The translations under genes were made by a program, and so were the position numbers. The notes below the pieces were generated by a model. It was not told the DNA's origin, did no database searches, and saw nothing but the letters and a program-made list of their open reading frames with translations. A DNA stretch of 32,994 nt from Gammaproteobacteria bacterium (GTDB taxonomy: Bacteria > Pseudomonadota > Gammaproteobacteria > Steroidobacterales > Steroidobacteraceae). Each line of letters opens with the position of its first letter. Within the stretch, counting starts at the first letter, position 1. Positions 1 through 7,523 of this stretch are shown one piece after another. The stretch lies in contig DAHXNE010000049.1 in assembly GCA_027366635.1 (NCBI GenBank), forward strand, positions 1 through 32,994. Direction: 5' to 3'.

Positions 1-63
1 GATCGTGAGATGAAGATCGGAAGCGAAGAGCAGAGAGCCCGGCGCCTACGCCAGGCTCACTGA
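1..63 (+). CDS. 3' end of an unidentified reading frame cut by the window edge
   Basis: The frame starting at base 1 is open to a TGA at 61-63 and gives a charged tail rich in Glu and Arg. It could be the last 20 residues of a gene to the left of the window, but it is too short to identify and could be chance. Confidence 0.2.
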   Translation, partial: DREMKIGSEEQRARRLRQAH

Positions 64-93
64 GGGTGGACCGCCGAGAAGGGGACACGATCC

Positions 94-126
94 GAAAGAA
101 ATAGATGTCGCGTCAGAAAGAAATAG
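94..126. repeat. 11-bp direct repeat GAAAGAAATAG
   Basis: GAAAGAAATAG occurs at 94-104 and again at 116-126, 22 bases apart start to start. It lies just before an IS3 orfA remnant, so it may belong to the end of a decayed mobile element. Nothing else supports a function. Confidence 0.4.
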
Positions 127-241
127 TTGACGCCAGCCAGGTTCCTTGCTTGTTCAGCGTGCGTGGTCCTTTGCGCGCAGGATAGCATGGCACTCATCAT
201 GCCGGGGTCGAGGGTTCGGGTCCCTACTGGAGGACCCGAAT

Positions 242-436
242 ATGGCCAAGTCCAAGTCAAAATGGGGTAATCGGTACACAGCAGAATTCAAGCAGCAGGT
301 GGCCGAGCTGGTGTGTGCGGGGCGCGCATTCCCAAGCGCGCGCCGGCTGCGGCTCGCCAGATCGTTCGGCACGGGACACGCTACATGGGGAAGATCAAGT
401 CGTGGGAGCCGCGAGGTTTCCGCAGCCAACGGTTAA
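242..436 (+). pseudogene. IS3-family orfA (HTH) remnant
   Basis: A 64-residue frame from the ATG at 242. It opens like the helix-turn-helix protein OrfA of IS3 elements: a short basic lead, then YTAEFKQQVAELVCAGR, followed by a weaker match to the recognition-helix region (LARSFGTGHAT). The rest of a normal orfA, with its leucine zipper, and the downstream orfB are missing; the frame ends at 434-436 inside a region whose minus strand codes for a lipoprotein. I read it as a truncated copy with no transposition function. It is not a partner of the orfB remnant at 1483-1860, which lies on the other strand. Confidence 0.55.
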
Positions 437-907
437 GTCAGGATTCAGGGGCGAGGCCTGAACGCTCACATAGTAGTTGCCGTCTATCGGGGTATCGAGC
501 GCCACGGTGGCGCTTGAATAACCGGTGCCATCCCTTCCGATGCGCAGCGACGGATAGTCCTGCCGAGTACCGAACACCCCTTCATTCGAGCCACACTGTC
601 CGCGGTGAATCGCCCAAGGGTGAACACCGCCCGGCGTTGCGTTGCCAAGCTTCAGGACGACCAGCGTGGTTCCTCGCTTTTCCCCGGGGGCCATGGAGGC
701 CGATCCGGTCATTTGCACGGCGCCTGCAAGCTGCGGTGGGCTGGCAATATGTGCGTGCCAGCTACTGTTTAGAGTGACATCTGCGCGATTCATGGTCACT
801 GCTTGCTTAGGTTGCAATTCGCTGCAGGCGCTGAGCGCGAGCGCTGCGGCGATGAAAGCGAGTAATTGAAGGTTTTGCCTGGGTGCGCCAATGCCGTTTA
901 GCTTCAT
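395..907 (-). CDS. Secreted lipoprotein with a Cu/Zn-SOD-like / CHRD-like beta fold
   Basis: A 170-residue protein with an N-terminal signal (about residues 1-28) ending in a lipobox (LSAC), so it is probably lipidated at Cys28 and anchored in the envelope. The mature part carries the pattern of small lipoproteins related to the Cu/Zn superoxide dismutase fold: a His-containing turn (HPWAIHRGQCG), a central YPSLRIGRDG strand, then YYVSVQASP and a closing VGCGNL with the partner Cys. The copper site of true SodC is not evident, so enzymatic activity should not be assumed. The start is well supported: AGGAG lies a few bases before the ATG at 907. Its 3' end runs 42 bases into the IS3 orfA remnant on the other strand, so the last residues may have been altered by that junction. 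The biological role is unknown. Confidence 0.75.
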   Translation of the reverse strand: MKLNGIGAPRQNLQLLAFIAAALALSACSELQPKQAVTMNRADVTLNSSWHAHIASPPQLAGAVQMTGSASMAPGEKRGTTLVVLKLGNATPGGVHPWAIHRGQCGSNEGVFGTRQDYPSLRIGRDGTGYSSATVALDTPIDGNYYVSVQASPLNPDLTVGCGNLAAPTT

Positions 908-1218
908 GAGTTTCTCCTGCTATGGCACAGGATATATTGCCGCTCGCGTGCACTCTGTGCGCTTGCGCACCCTGGTGACGATGTTCGAGACGGCAAACGG
1001 ACGTCGAAGACATCCTTCACGGGGACTAGCTGCAAGGAGATTCCGACGGCAGACATCTGTCCCGCAAAAGCGGTGGTTAACGAGTATTTTTGCAATACAT
1101 AACTCATCGCAAAGTCGAGGGTGCGATACCAATGTTCGTCGGTCTCGCCGTTGGGGAAACCGTCCCGATCCCGCAGGGCATAAGCAAGTTTGCGCCAATG
1201 CTGATAATTCGTTGCTGA
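904..1218 (-). pseudogene. Fragment of an unrecognised protein-coding gene
   Basis: On the minus strand, the frame that opens after a TGA next to 1218 reads like real protein for about 60 residues (for example LAYALRDRDGFPNGETDEHW and TLDFAMSYVLQKYS) and then turns into poor-codon sequence until a TGA at 906-904, which overlaps the ATG of the lipoprotein. No start codon exists at the beginning of the good part; the first ATG is at 1107. I take this as the internal piece of a lost gene, truncated at both ends. I do not recognise the family. Confidence 0.35.
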
Positions 1219-1259
1219 TCACCCAGATGACGGAGTCTCGGGTGTAAGCTGAGTGACTA

Positions 1260-1394
1260 CACGGTCATTTGCCGCAGCGGCTGGAACGCGCGATGTTGAG
1301 TGTGTCGGTCGGGGTCGTGACCATCTGGAAGATTGGCGAAGCGGCTTTGGCGTCGCGGGTGATGCGGCTGTTGCGCGCGACGGTCTGGGGTTGA
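1260..1394 (+). pseudogene. Short coding-like fragment, unidentified
   Basis: A plus-strand stretch of about 44 codons ending in TGA at 1392-1394 has coding-like composition (GHLPQRLERA, then a hydrophobic segment). It has no start codon and no identifiable relatives that I can name. It sits between two other fragments and is probably debris. Confidence 0.2.
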
Positions 1395-1482
1395 CCCGAT
1401 TCAGTGCACGGGTAGGACTTTGAGCATTACCGTAACCTGTGCGCCACCTCTCTCTTGCTCGGATTTCTTCGTCTCCATGGCT

Positions 1483-1860
1483 TCACCGCGGTGCAGTCTC
1501 CCGCGGATGCGGGAGAAGCCTGTCAGGATGACCGGTCGGCTTACGAGCGACTCGTTGTTCATGCTCGCGGGGCGAAAAGTATCGCAGCGCGGAATGACGA
1601 CAATGCGGATTATACCATCCATCCAGCCAGGTGAAGACTTTGCGGCATGCTTCGTCGCGCGTCGCAAAGTGATGTCGATCCAACACCTCGGCCGCCAAGC
1701 GGGAAAACAGCGATTCCATCATTGCGTTGTCGAAGCAATCGCTGACACTGCCCATGGAATGCTCGACCCCGAGTTCGAGGCGGCGATCAGAGAAGGCCGT
1801 CGCCGTGTATTCGCTCCCGTGAGCCGAATGATGGATGACTTTCTCAGGGCGACGCTGCGC
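1483..1860 (-). pseudogene. IS3-family transposase orfB, C-terminal remnant with a mutated catalytic Asp
   Basis: The minus strand encodes the last third of an IS3-type DDE integrase: VIHHSAHGSEYT, then MGSVSDCFDNAMMESLFSRL, then the conserved tail GWYNPHCRHSALRYFSP. In intact relatives the first motif reads HHSDxGSQYT, where the Asp is the second catalytic carboxylate; here the codon is GCT (Ala) instead of GAT/GAC. The catalytic Glu in the second motif is still present. The N-terminal two thirds, including the first Asp, are absent; upstream of about 1860 the reading frame continues into unrelated sequence. The copy is therefore dead twice over: truncated and missing an active-site residue. 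Confidence 0.85.
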
Positions 1861-1867
1861 GCCCGCA

Positions 1868-2128
1868 GGGGGGGCTGAGCAGATCGGCGGCGCTCGCGCA
1901 GACCTCGAGCGCCGGCTGCTCGAGATTTTCCTCACTCGGGTCCGAGAGCAGCCGCTCTCGGACGAGGCCGAGCGCGAGGAGCGTCTGCGTAGCGTACAGA
2001 ACCGTATCGTCGATGTGCTCGACGCCGAGCAGCGGATTGCGGAGCAGGCCTCAGAGGACGATTACGACGCCGAGCAGCTATTTTTTGCGCGGGTGCGGAG
2101 CCTGCTCAGCGCGACCGCCGAGCGCTGA
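1868..2128 (+). pseudogene. C-terminal remnant of an unidentified alpha-helical protein
   Basis: The plus-strand frame ending at the TGA 2126-2128 codes for about 85 residues that look like genuine protein: acidic, helical, Leu/Glu/Arg-rich (RRLLEIFLTRVREQ, RIVDVLDAEQRIAEQ, AEQLFFARVRSLL). Its upstream end abuts the IS3 orfB remnant, where the frame continues only as antisense of the transposase. It is best read as the surviving 3' end of a gene interrupted by the IS. I do not recognise the family. Confidence 0.35.
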
Positions 2129-2335
2129 CGGCTCACAAGTCTCACTGCGAGCGTTATGCGCCTCTGCACGCAGTGCATCGAGGCGCATAGGGCGAAGCCA
2201 CCGTGTCGTCTCGCTGTTCGGGAAGAGCGTTTCCCAATCGTGCGCAGGCCCGAGTAAAGGAGCGCTCGTGCGGGTCGGCGACACTCAACCGACGCGCTTA
2301 TGACGCGCGCTCGGGCGGTTCCGCGCTCTTCGCTC

Positions 2336-3568
2336 TCACGCTCGGCCGTCAGCCGCCCGCTCGCGGCGCCGCAGCGCGATCGACAGCGGCACGGTGACCA
2401 GCACAGCGGCCGTGAGAACGGTCAAGGAGCGGGTTGCTCCGAATCGGCTGACCGCCTCGAGGCCGATGATGGGGCCGAGGGCGCCGCCGACGTCTCCCAG
2501 TACCTGATAAATGCCGATTGCCCGACCATAGCGATCGGCGCTGACCAACTCGCCGAGGATGATGATCAGCGGGATGTTGATGCCGCCGAGACCGATGCCG
2601 ATCGCGGTCAGTCCGAGCACGGCGGCGCTCAGCCGGGTCGAGACCGCGAGCACGCCGAATCCGCCCACGGTGCACAGCGATGCCGGCAGGAGCAGGCCGG
2701 CCTTGCTGCCGCGGCTGTCGATCCATCGTCCGGCGCCCAGCGACGCAAGCGCCGAGGCGCCGATCATCGCGCCCATGAGTAAGCCGGAGGAGCCTTCCGG
2801 GCCGAGCGACCCGAGCAGCAGGTGGCGATCGCGGATGATCAGCACGAGGGAAGCGAGGAGGACGCCCTGTATGGAGAAGAACACCACGAAGTTGAACATC
2901 CATACCATCCACAGCGGCCGGGAGCGCATCAAGTCCCGCATCGCGCCCCGCTCGGCCCGTTGGCGTCGTTTGCCGTGGACATCCGCAGCGGTTCTCTTCG
3001 GAGCGATGAAATATGCCGCGACCATTCCGCCGAAAGTGATGCCCGACGCCGCAAGAAAGGCGGCGCGCGCCGAATACAGATCGGCGACCAGCCCCCCGAG
3101 CGCTAGCCCGGCTGGCACCCCGAGGCTCAACCACATCCTGACCACAGCCGCAGCCTTGCCGCGCGTTGCGGGCTCGCTCACGATCAGCGCGGCGGTGAGT
3201 GAGCCGACCATCAGGAGCGAGGAGCCAACGCCCCAAAGTGCCCGCCCGAAAAGAAACCAGGCGATGGCATGAACGCTTCGCAGTCCTGCGACGAAACACA
3301 GTGCGGCCAATCCTTCGACACACAGTCCGGCAAGCAGCGGCCAGCGCGCGCCGAAGCGGTCCACGAGCTCGCCGGTGAACGGGTTGACGGCGACGCGAGT
3401 GATGCGGTTGAAGGCGAGGATCAGACCGATCATCGCCGGGCCGATGCCGAGGGCAAGTCCAACGACTGGCAGGATCGGGAATACCGCGCCGCCGCCGAGT
3501 CCACCCAGGAACGCGAGGGCAGACAAACCCCACAGCGAACGCTGCGCGGTGGGGTCGCGGCTCATCAC
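2336..3568 (-). CDS. MFS transporter, drug-efflux-like
   Basis: A 410-residue integral membrane protein with about 12 hydrophobic segments in two halves joined by a basic cytoplasmic loop (around residues 193-215, rich in Lys/Arg). After the second helix it carries the MFS signature region (ELVDRFGARWPLL), repeated in weaker form in the second half (RWIDSRGSKAGLL). This is typical of proton-coupled efflux carriers in the inner membrane. The substrate cannot be told from sequence. Translation probably starts at GTG 3568 or the next codon, ATG 3565; either overlaps the TGA of the preceding hydrolase gene, so the two are translationally coupled. With the upstream MarR regulator this makes a three-gene operon of the sense-detoxify-export type. 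Export of an aromatic or small organic acid is an inference from the neighbours only. Confidence 0.85.
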   Translation of the reverse strand: MMSRDPTAQRSLWGLSALAFLGGLGGGAVFPILPVVGLALGIGPAMIGLILAFNRITRVAVNPFTGELVDRFGARWPLLAGLCVEGLAALCFVAGLRSVHAIAWFLFGRALWGVGSSLLMVGSLTAALIVSEPATRGKAAAVVRMWLSLGVPAGLALGGLVADLYSARAAFLAASGITFGGMVAAYFIAPKRTAADVHGKRRQRAERGAMRDLMRSRPLWMVWMFNFVVFFSIQGVLLASLVLIIRDRHLLLGSLGPEGSSGLLMGAMIGASALASLGAGRWIDSRGSKAGLLLPASLCTVGGFGVLAVSTRLSAAVLGLTAIGIGLGGINIPLIIILGELVSADRYGRAIGIYQVLGDVGGALGPIIGLEAVSRFGATRSLTVLTAAVLVTVPLSIALRRRERAADGRA

Positions 3569-4119
3569 CCGCGGAGCAGCGCGAGTATCTGTGCGGTCGT
3601 GGCGGTTTCGCCCAACCGCGGGAATATCCCGGTTACACTGTTGAGATGAGCTTGCGGGCTCAGGTCGGTCATGGCGTCGACCGCCAGCGTGACGTTGAAT
3701 CCCAGCTCATGGGCCTGGCGGGCGGTCGATTCGACGCCGATGCTGGTGGCGATGCCGGCGATCACGACCTGCGTGACGGACTTCGAGCGCAGGTAGTCTT
3801 CCAGATCCGTGCGCGTGAATGCGCCCCAAGTCCGCTTGGTGACCCGGTGATCGGTCGCTTGCGGATCGAGTTGCGGTAACAGTTCCATCCAGTCGTCAGG
3901 CAGGTCCGGCACTGTTCGGGCTTGCTCGGTCCTGCCGGGCGCCCCGCCGGCTACGTTCACCAGTATGACCGGCAGGCCGCGGCGGCGGAAAGCGTCAGCC
4001 AACTGGCGCGAGCGCTGTACCACTTCATTGAAGACATCCGTGGCCACAAAGGAGGCGAGCCCCTTTTGCAGATCCACGACGATCAGGGCGCTGGTCGGGT
4101 CGAGGGTGGTAAGGGACAT
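3565..4119 (-). CDS. Isochorismatase-family hydrolase lacking the catalytic cysteine
   Basis: A 184-residue alpha/beta hydrolase of the isochorismatase/cysteine-hydrolase superfamily. Visible landmarks are the first-strand Asp16 (IVVDLQKG), Lys95 (VTKRTWGAF), a cis-peptide region, and the nucleophile loop GIATSIGVESTAR. In amidases of this superfamily (nicotinamidase, N-carbamoylsarcosine amidase) that loop carries Cys; here position 128 is Gly, as known for the true isochorismatases EntB and PhzD, which act on a vinyl ether and need no thiol nucleophile. Asp and Lys are retained, so it is likely an enzyme, but not a thiol amidase. No siderophore or phenazine genes are nearby, so the substrate is open. 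It is 49 bases downstream of marR and overlaps the MFS gene. Confidence 0.85.
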   Translation of the reverse strand: MSLTTLDPTSALIVVDLQKGLASFVATDVFNEVVQRSRQLADAFRRRGLPVILVNVAGGAPGRTEQARTVPDLPDDWMELLPQLDPQATDHRVTKRTWGAFTRTDLEDYLRSKSVTQVVIAGIATSIGVESTARQAHELGFNVTLAVDAMTDLSPQAHLNSVTGIFPRLGETATTAQILALLRG

Positions 4120-4168
4120 CAGGGATCTCGGTGCGGTGTGGGCTGAGGGGGGGGGGCGGCGGCTGCGG

Positions 4169-4612
4169 TCATGCTTCGCCCAGTCGTTTGATCAGCGCAA
4201 CGGCCTCGAGGAGGGTCTGCCGCTGCGAGGCGTTAAGGCCCGCCAGTGCGGTCGCGAGCCATTGCCGCTTGCGCGCGCCGCGCTCTTTTCTGACCCCCGT
4301 GCCCTTGGCCGTGAGGGCGAAGAGGATTCGCCGGCCGTCGTGCGGGTCGGGCCGGCGGCGCACCAGGTTCTCTTGCTGCAGGCCGGTCAGGATCGCGCCC
4401 ATCGACTGCGGCCTCATCGCCTCGGCGCGGGCGAGCTCGGCGGCGGTCATCCAGCCATTGCGTTCGAGTCGGGCGAGAACCGCGAGCTGCGAGAGGTTCA
4501 GCCCTCCGGCACCGCCGTGTGAGCGCACGCGGCGAACCAGCTGTCCGAGACCGAGCAGCAGCTCCCCGGCGAGCGCGTCAGCGGACATCGGTGAGGCGGT
4601 GGAGCGGGGCAT
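4169..4612 (-). CDS. MarR-family transcriptional regulator
   Basis: A winged-helix regulator of 147 residues from the ATG at 4612. The core shows LNLSQLAVLARLERNG, the recognition region LARAEAMRPQSMGAILTGLQQ, and the wing RRRPDPHDGRRILFALTAKG, all typical of MarR dimers that repress until a small phenolic or oxidant ligand binds. An upstream ATG at 4669 would add 19 residues, but a good sigma70-like promoter (see separate entry) lies between the two ATGs, so 4612 is preferred and gives the usual family length. It heads the operon marR-hydrolase-MFS on the minus strand and most likely autoregulates it. Confidence 0.85.
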   Translation of the reverse strand: MPRSTASPMSADALAGELLLGLGQLVRRVRSHGGAGGLNLSQLAVLARLERNGWMTAAELARAEAMRPQSMGAILTGLQQENLVRRRPDPHDGRRILFALTAKGTGVRKERGARKRQWLATALAGLNASQRQTLLEAVALIKRLGEA

Positions 4613-4648
4613 GACGTCAGTATATGGATGGGCAGGTAATCTTGCAAG
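4612..4648 (-). promoter_or_regulatory. Promoter and candidate operators of the marR operon (leaderless)
   Basis: Read on the minus strand: -35 TTGCAA (4647-4642), a 17-base spacer, -10 TATACT (4624-4619), then six bases and the ATG at 4612. The start site should therefore fall on or next to the start codon, giving a leaderless mRNA; no Shine-Dalgarno sequence is visible. Two perfect 8-bp palindromes overlap it: CTTGCAAG (4641-4648) on the -35 box and TGACGTCA (4612-4619) between -10 and start. Either could be the MarR binding site. Confidence 0.55.
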
Positions 4649-4669
4649 TTTGCCTGAGTAGTTGTCCAT

Positions 4670-5610
4670 CGACTGACAGTCGACCCCGAGTCACGAAGCG
4701 GCCCGGCAAGGTCACAGGCACAGGGAGGTGCCCCGCCGCCGCAGGTGGCGGACGTTGCGCCAAAAACCACGTTTTTTGGCGCAACGGCGCTGGGCGGGGC
4801 AGGAGCCCCGATCCAGCGCTTCTTAATAGTTATTCGGCTCTGCGCCAGGGTTCGGGCCCGATCCTCAGCGTGCCCCACGGTCTTCGAATCGGGAACCGCT
4901 CGTTCCACGACGACATAACGCATGAAACTCCTGGCGTGATATTGCGTCGCTTTGGCGCCGCTCATCAGCTATTGATCTTCCGGTCGCAGGTCTGATCCCA
5001 ACGCGCCCCGCCAATCGACTCCTTCGCGCTCGTCCGTCGAATCCGGTCTCGAGATGATCGGCCCCGGCCGCCGAGCCCGTCACCGGTGGCTACGACGGCC
5101 GGGCGGCGCGCCCGGTTGTGCTCGCAATGGAGCGCGCGAGCCGGTCGGCGTTTCCCTCGCCTGCGCGCTCCGGGCAGCACTGCCGCGCCTGGGTGCCTAC
5201 CGCGTCGAAGCCTGTCGCTGGCCCCGATCCGCATGCAGATCGAAAGCGATCTCGGGTATCATTGCCCTCTGAGCATTCGGTGACGCTCTGCGGCGGTCTC
5301 GCGCCGCGGTGGCTGAATGGTCAATGATGAGTGCTGACTGGCGATCGCCTCAGGTGCATGGAGCCGCCCCGGGGCACGAGGACGGTGCGCGCCGTGCAGC
5401 GCAATTGACGTCCGATGCCATGGCTCGTCGCGGCGAGCGTCATGGCAGCTTCGGTGCGCAGGCCGCGTCGCCAGCGGGTAGGATGGTAAGGAACCGTCAT
5501 CGGGGCTCGCGGTCTGAGGGTTGGTTTGTCCGGCGTTATTCGCATGGACATCGGCCGGTCACCCGCGAGCCGGCGTGGATGTTTCCGGCTTGACGAGGAT
5601 CATTGCACCC
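4670..5610. other. About 940 bases without a supported gene
   Basis: Only scattered open frames occur, none with recognisable domains. The one with the most protein-like text is on the minus strand from ATG 4965 (or 4923), but it runs through the hairpin at 4755-4784 and into the marR promoter region, and has no good ribosome binding site. The right part is the 5' region of the transglutaminase pair; I cannot point to a convincing promoter in it. Confidence 0.4.
4755..4784. repeat. Perfect 12-bp inverted repeat with A/T core
   Basis: TTGCGCCAAAAA (4755-4766) is followed six bases later by its exact complement (4773-4784). The A5/T5 inner ends make it work like a bidirectional terminator on either strand, separating the marR operon from whatever lies right. 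It is followed by no T-run of its own beyond the stem. Confidence 0.6.
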
Positions 5611-7512
5611 ATGAGCTCAAGATCGCTGAAATCCACCCTGGCCTGCGTAACCGCTCTGGCCATGGTTGCCGTCGCCGGGGCGGCGCACGCCGCCACTGTC
5701 AGTGCCAGCGGCGCCGACGTGCGCGTACTGAGCTTTGACGCTGACGTGCGCGTTCAGCCGAGCGGTGCTTATACCGACCGGCAGACTCAGGTCATCCAGG
5801 CGCTGACGCGCACCGGCGCGCAGTCGCTGAACCCGTATCAGGAGGAATACTCCAGATCGATGGCCGCGATGAAGGTGGATTCGGCCTACATCGTCACGCC
5901 CTCCGGGCGGCGCATTGATGTTCCTGCCGCCGACATCGTCGAGCGCCCGGCGCCGGCGCCGCCAGGTTCGGATGGCTCGCCGATCTACGACAACAACATG
6001 ATGCTGAGTGTGGAGCTGCCGGGGTTCAACAAGGGCGATATTCTGCATCTGCGGACCTTGAAGACTCAGCGCAAGGCATATTTTCCCAAGCAGTTCTTCG
6101 ACGTATGGGGGCCGGCCGAGAGCCAATCGGCGCGGCGACAGATGATCGTGGTGCACGGTCCGGCTGGCATGCGCTTGTACGCCGCGCAGCGTGGTGGCTG
6201 GACCATCGCGCGCAGTACTGCCGGCGGCGCCGAGACGTTCACCGCGACGCTGGCTGCGCATCATGCCGAATTCCCCGGTACCTCCACCGTCGATCCATCC
6301 GACTACAGCCCGGTATTCGAGGTCACGAGCTTCCCGAGCTGGGCCGCGGTCGGCGCGGCGTACTGGTCTACCGCCCAGCGCAAGGCGGCGGTGACGCCGC
6401 TGGTCAAGCAGGTGGCCGACGAGGTTGCCGGCCAACTGCACGGCTGGAACGCGGTGAAGGCGCTGTACATGTGGGAGTCGCAGCACATCCACTACATTGG
6501 CCTGGAGCTGGGCGTGGGCGGCTATGTGCCGATCTCGGCCAACACCACGCTGAAGACCGGCTATGGCGACTGCAAGCAGCATTCGACGCTGCTCGAGGCG
6601 TTGCTGGCTGCGCGCGGTATCCGCGCCGATCCCGTGCTGATCAACTGGAACGACGGTTTCAATCTGCTGCCGCTGCCGGGGCTGGATTTCAACCACGCCA
6701 TCGACTATCTGCCGAAGTACCACGTGTTTCTCGACTCCACCGGAGAGTTCGAAACTCCGGGACAACTCGCTATCGGTGAGCGTGACAAGCAGGTCGTCAT
6801 CTCCGGTCCGCATCCGCGTCTGGCGCGCACTCCGGGGGCCGAGGCTGCGCACAACAGGCTGGTTTACCAGGCCACTTTGCATCTGGCTGCCAACGGCACC
6901 CTCAGCGGCAGCGCGCGCATGACCACCAGCGGCTGGTGGGCGTGGTTCAATCGCATGATTTTCTCGCAAGTGCCGCCGGGCGCCTACGGCCGGTTGATGA
7001 ACATGTTACTGACGCCCAGCGGCGGTGGCAGCGGCACCTTCCGACCGGGCAATCCGACGGTGCTCGATCGGCCTATGAACGTTGTCGCGACCTGGAGTAC
7101 GCCGGCCTATGCTCTGCCCGGCAAGACGCTCAGCGTGCCACTTCCCGCCGGACCGTATCTGGTGCCCAGCATGACCGGAACCGAGGATCCGGTCAGCGCG
7201 TTGACGGCGGTGATCGGTCCGGTTGGCCGCCGCCACAGCGTGGTCACATATCTTGGCGAGGTTCAATGGCATAGCACGTTGACGTTGCCGGCCGGTTATG
7301 TGCCCGTCTATTTGCCGCCGGGAGAAAACCTGCATAACGCCGCCGGTACCTTCATCTACTCGGTGCATGCCGGCGACGGCGCCGTAAGCGCGAGCTACCA
7401 GCTCAAATTGAGCCACATCGTATTTACGCCGGCACAATATCCAGCGTTGCGAGCGCTGCTGCTGGCAGACCTGCGCGTGCAGCGCGCTCCGCTGGTGTTT
7501 CGCCACATCTAA
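5611..7512 (+). CDS. Secreted DUF3857 / transglutaminase-domain protein with intact triad
   Basis: A 633-residue exported protein; the first 27 residues form a signal peptide cut after AHA. Order of parts: an N-terminal DUF3857 beta domain (about 30-240), a transglutaminase-like core (about 270-400) and a C-terminal beta-rich region. The core keeps a papain-like triad: Cys321 in GYGDCKQH, His362 in DFNHAIDY and Asp375 in VFLDSTGEF. Relatives are envelope proteins thought to act as thiol peptidases or acyl-transfer enzymes; substrates are generally unknown. The ATG at 5611 is chosen because it directly precedes the signal peptide; the frame is open 90 bases further upstream. Only 11 bases separate it from the paralogous gene at 7524, so the two form one operon. 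The pair probably works together at the outer face of the inner membrane or in the periplasm. Confidence 0.85.
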   Translation: MSSRSLKSTLACVTALAMVAVAGAAHAATVSASGADVRVLSFDADVRVQPSGAYTDRQTQVIQALTRTGAQSLNPYQEEYSRSMAAMKVDSAYIVTPSGRRIDVPAADIVERPAPAPPGSDGSPIYDNNMMLSVELPGFNKGDILHLRTLKTQRKAYFPKQFFDVWGPAESQSARRQMIVVHGPAGMRLYAAQRGGWTIARSTAGGAETFTATLAAHHAEFPGTSTVDPSDYSPVFEVTSFPSWAAVGAAYWSTAQRKAAVTPLVKQVADEVAGQLHGWNAVKALYMWESQHIHYIGLELGVGGYVPISANTTLKTGYGDCKQHSTLLEALLAARGIRADPVLINWNDGFNLLPLPGLDFNHAIDYLPKYHVFLDSTGEFETPGQLAIGERDKQVVISGPHPRLARTPGAEAAHNRLVYQATLHLAANGTLSGSARMTTSGWWAWFNRMIFSQVPPGAYGRLMNMLLTPSGGGSGTFRPGNPTVLDRPMNVVATWSTPAYALPGKTLSVPLPAGPYLVPSMTGTEDPVSALTAVIGPVGRRHSVVTYLGEVQWHSTLTLPAGYVPVYLPPGENLHNAAGTFIYSVHAGDGAVSASYQLKLSHIVFTPAQYPALRALLLADLRVQRAPLVFRHI

Positions 7513-7523
7513 CAGGACCTGCC

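Noticed and set aside
205-240. A tRNA T-arm-like sequence (GGTTCGGGTCCC)
   Set aside because: No anticodon or D-arm can be folded upstream and no CCA-type acceptor pairs; chance similarity.
4498-4965. Minus-strand open frame of 155 codons upstream of marR
   Set aside because: It runs through the 4755-4784 hairpin and the marR promoter region, has no ribosome site, and no domain. Its first 50 residues look somewhat protein-like, but not enough to call.
5617-6969. Long minus-strand frame opposite the first transglutaminase
   Set aside because: Arg/His/Gln-rich composition typical of the antisense of a GC-rich gene; the plus strand has a signal peptide and full catalytic motifs.
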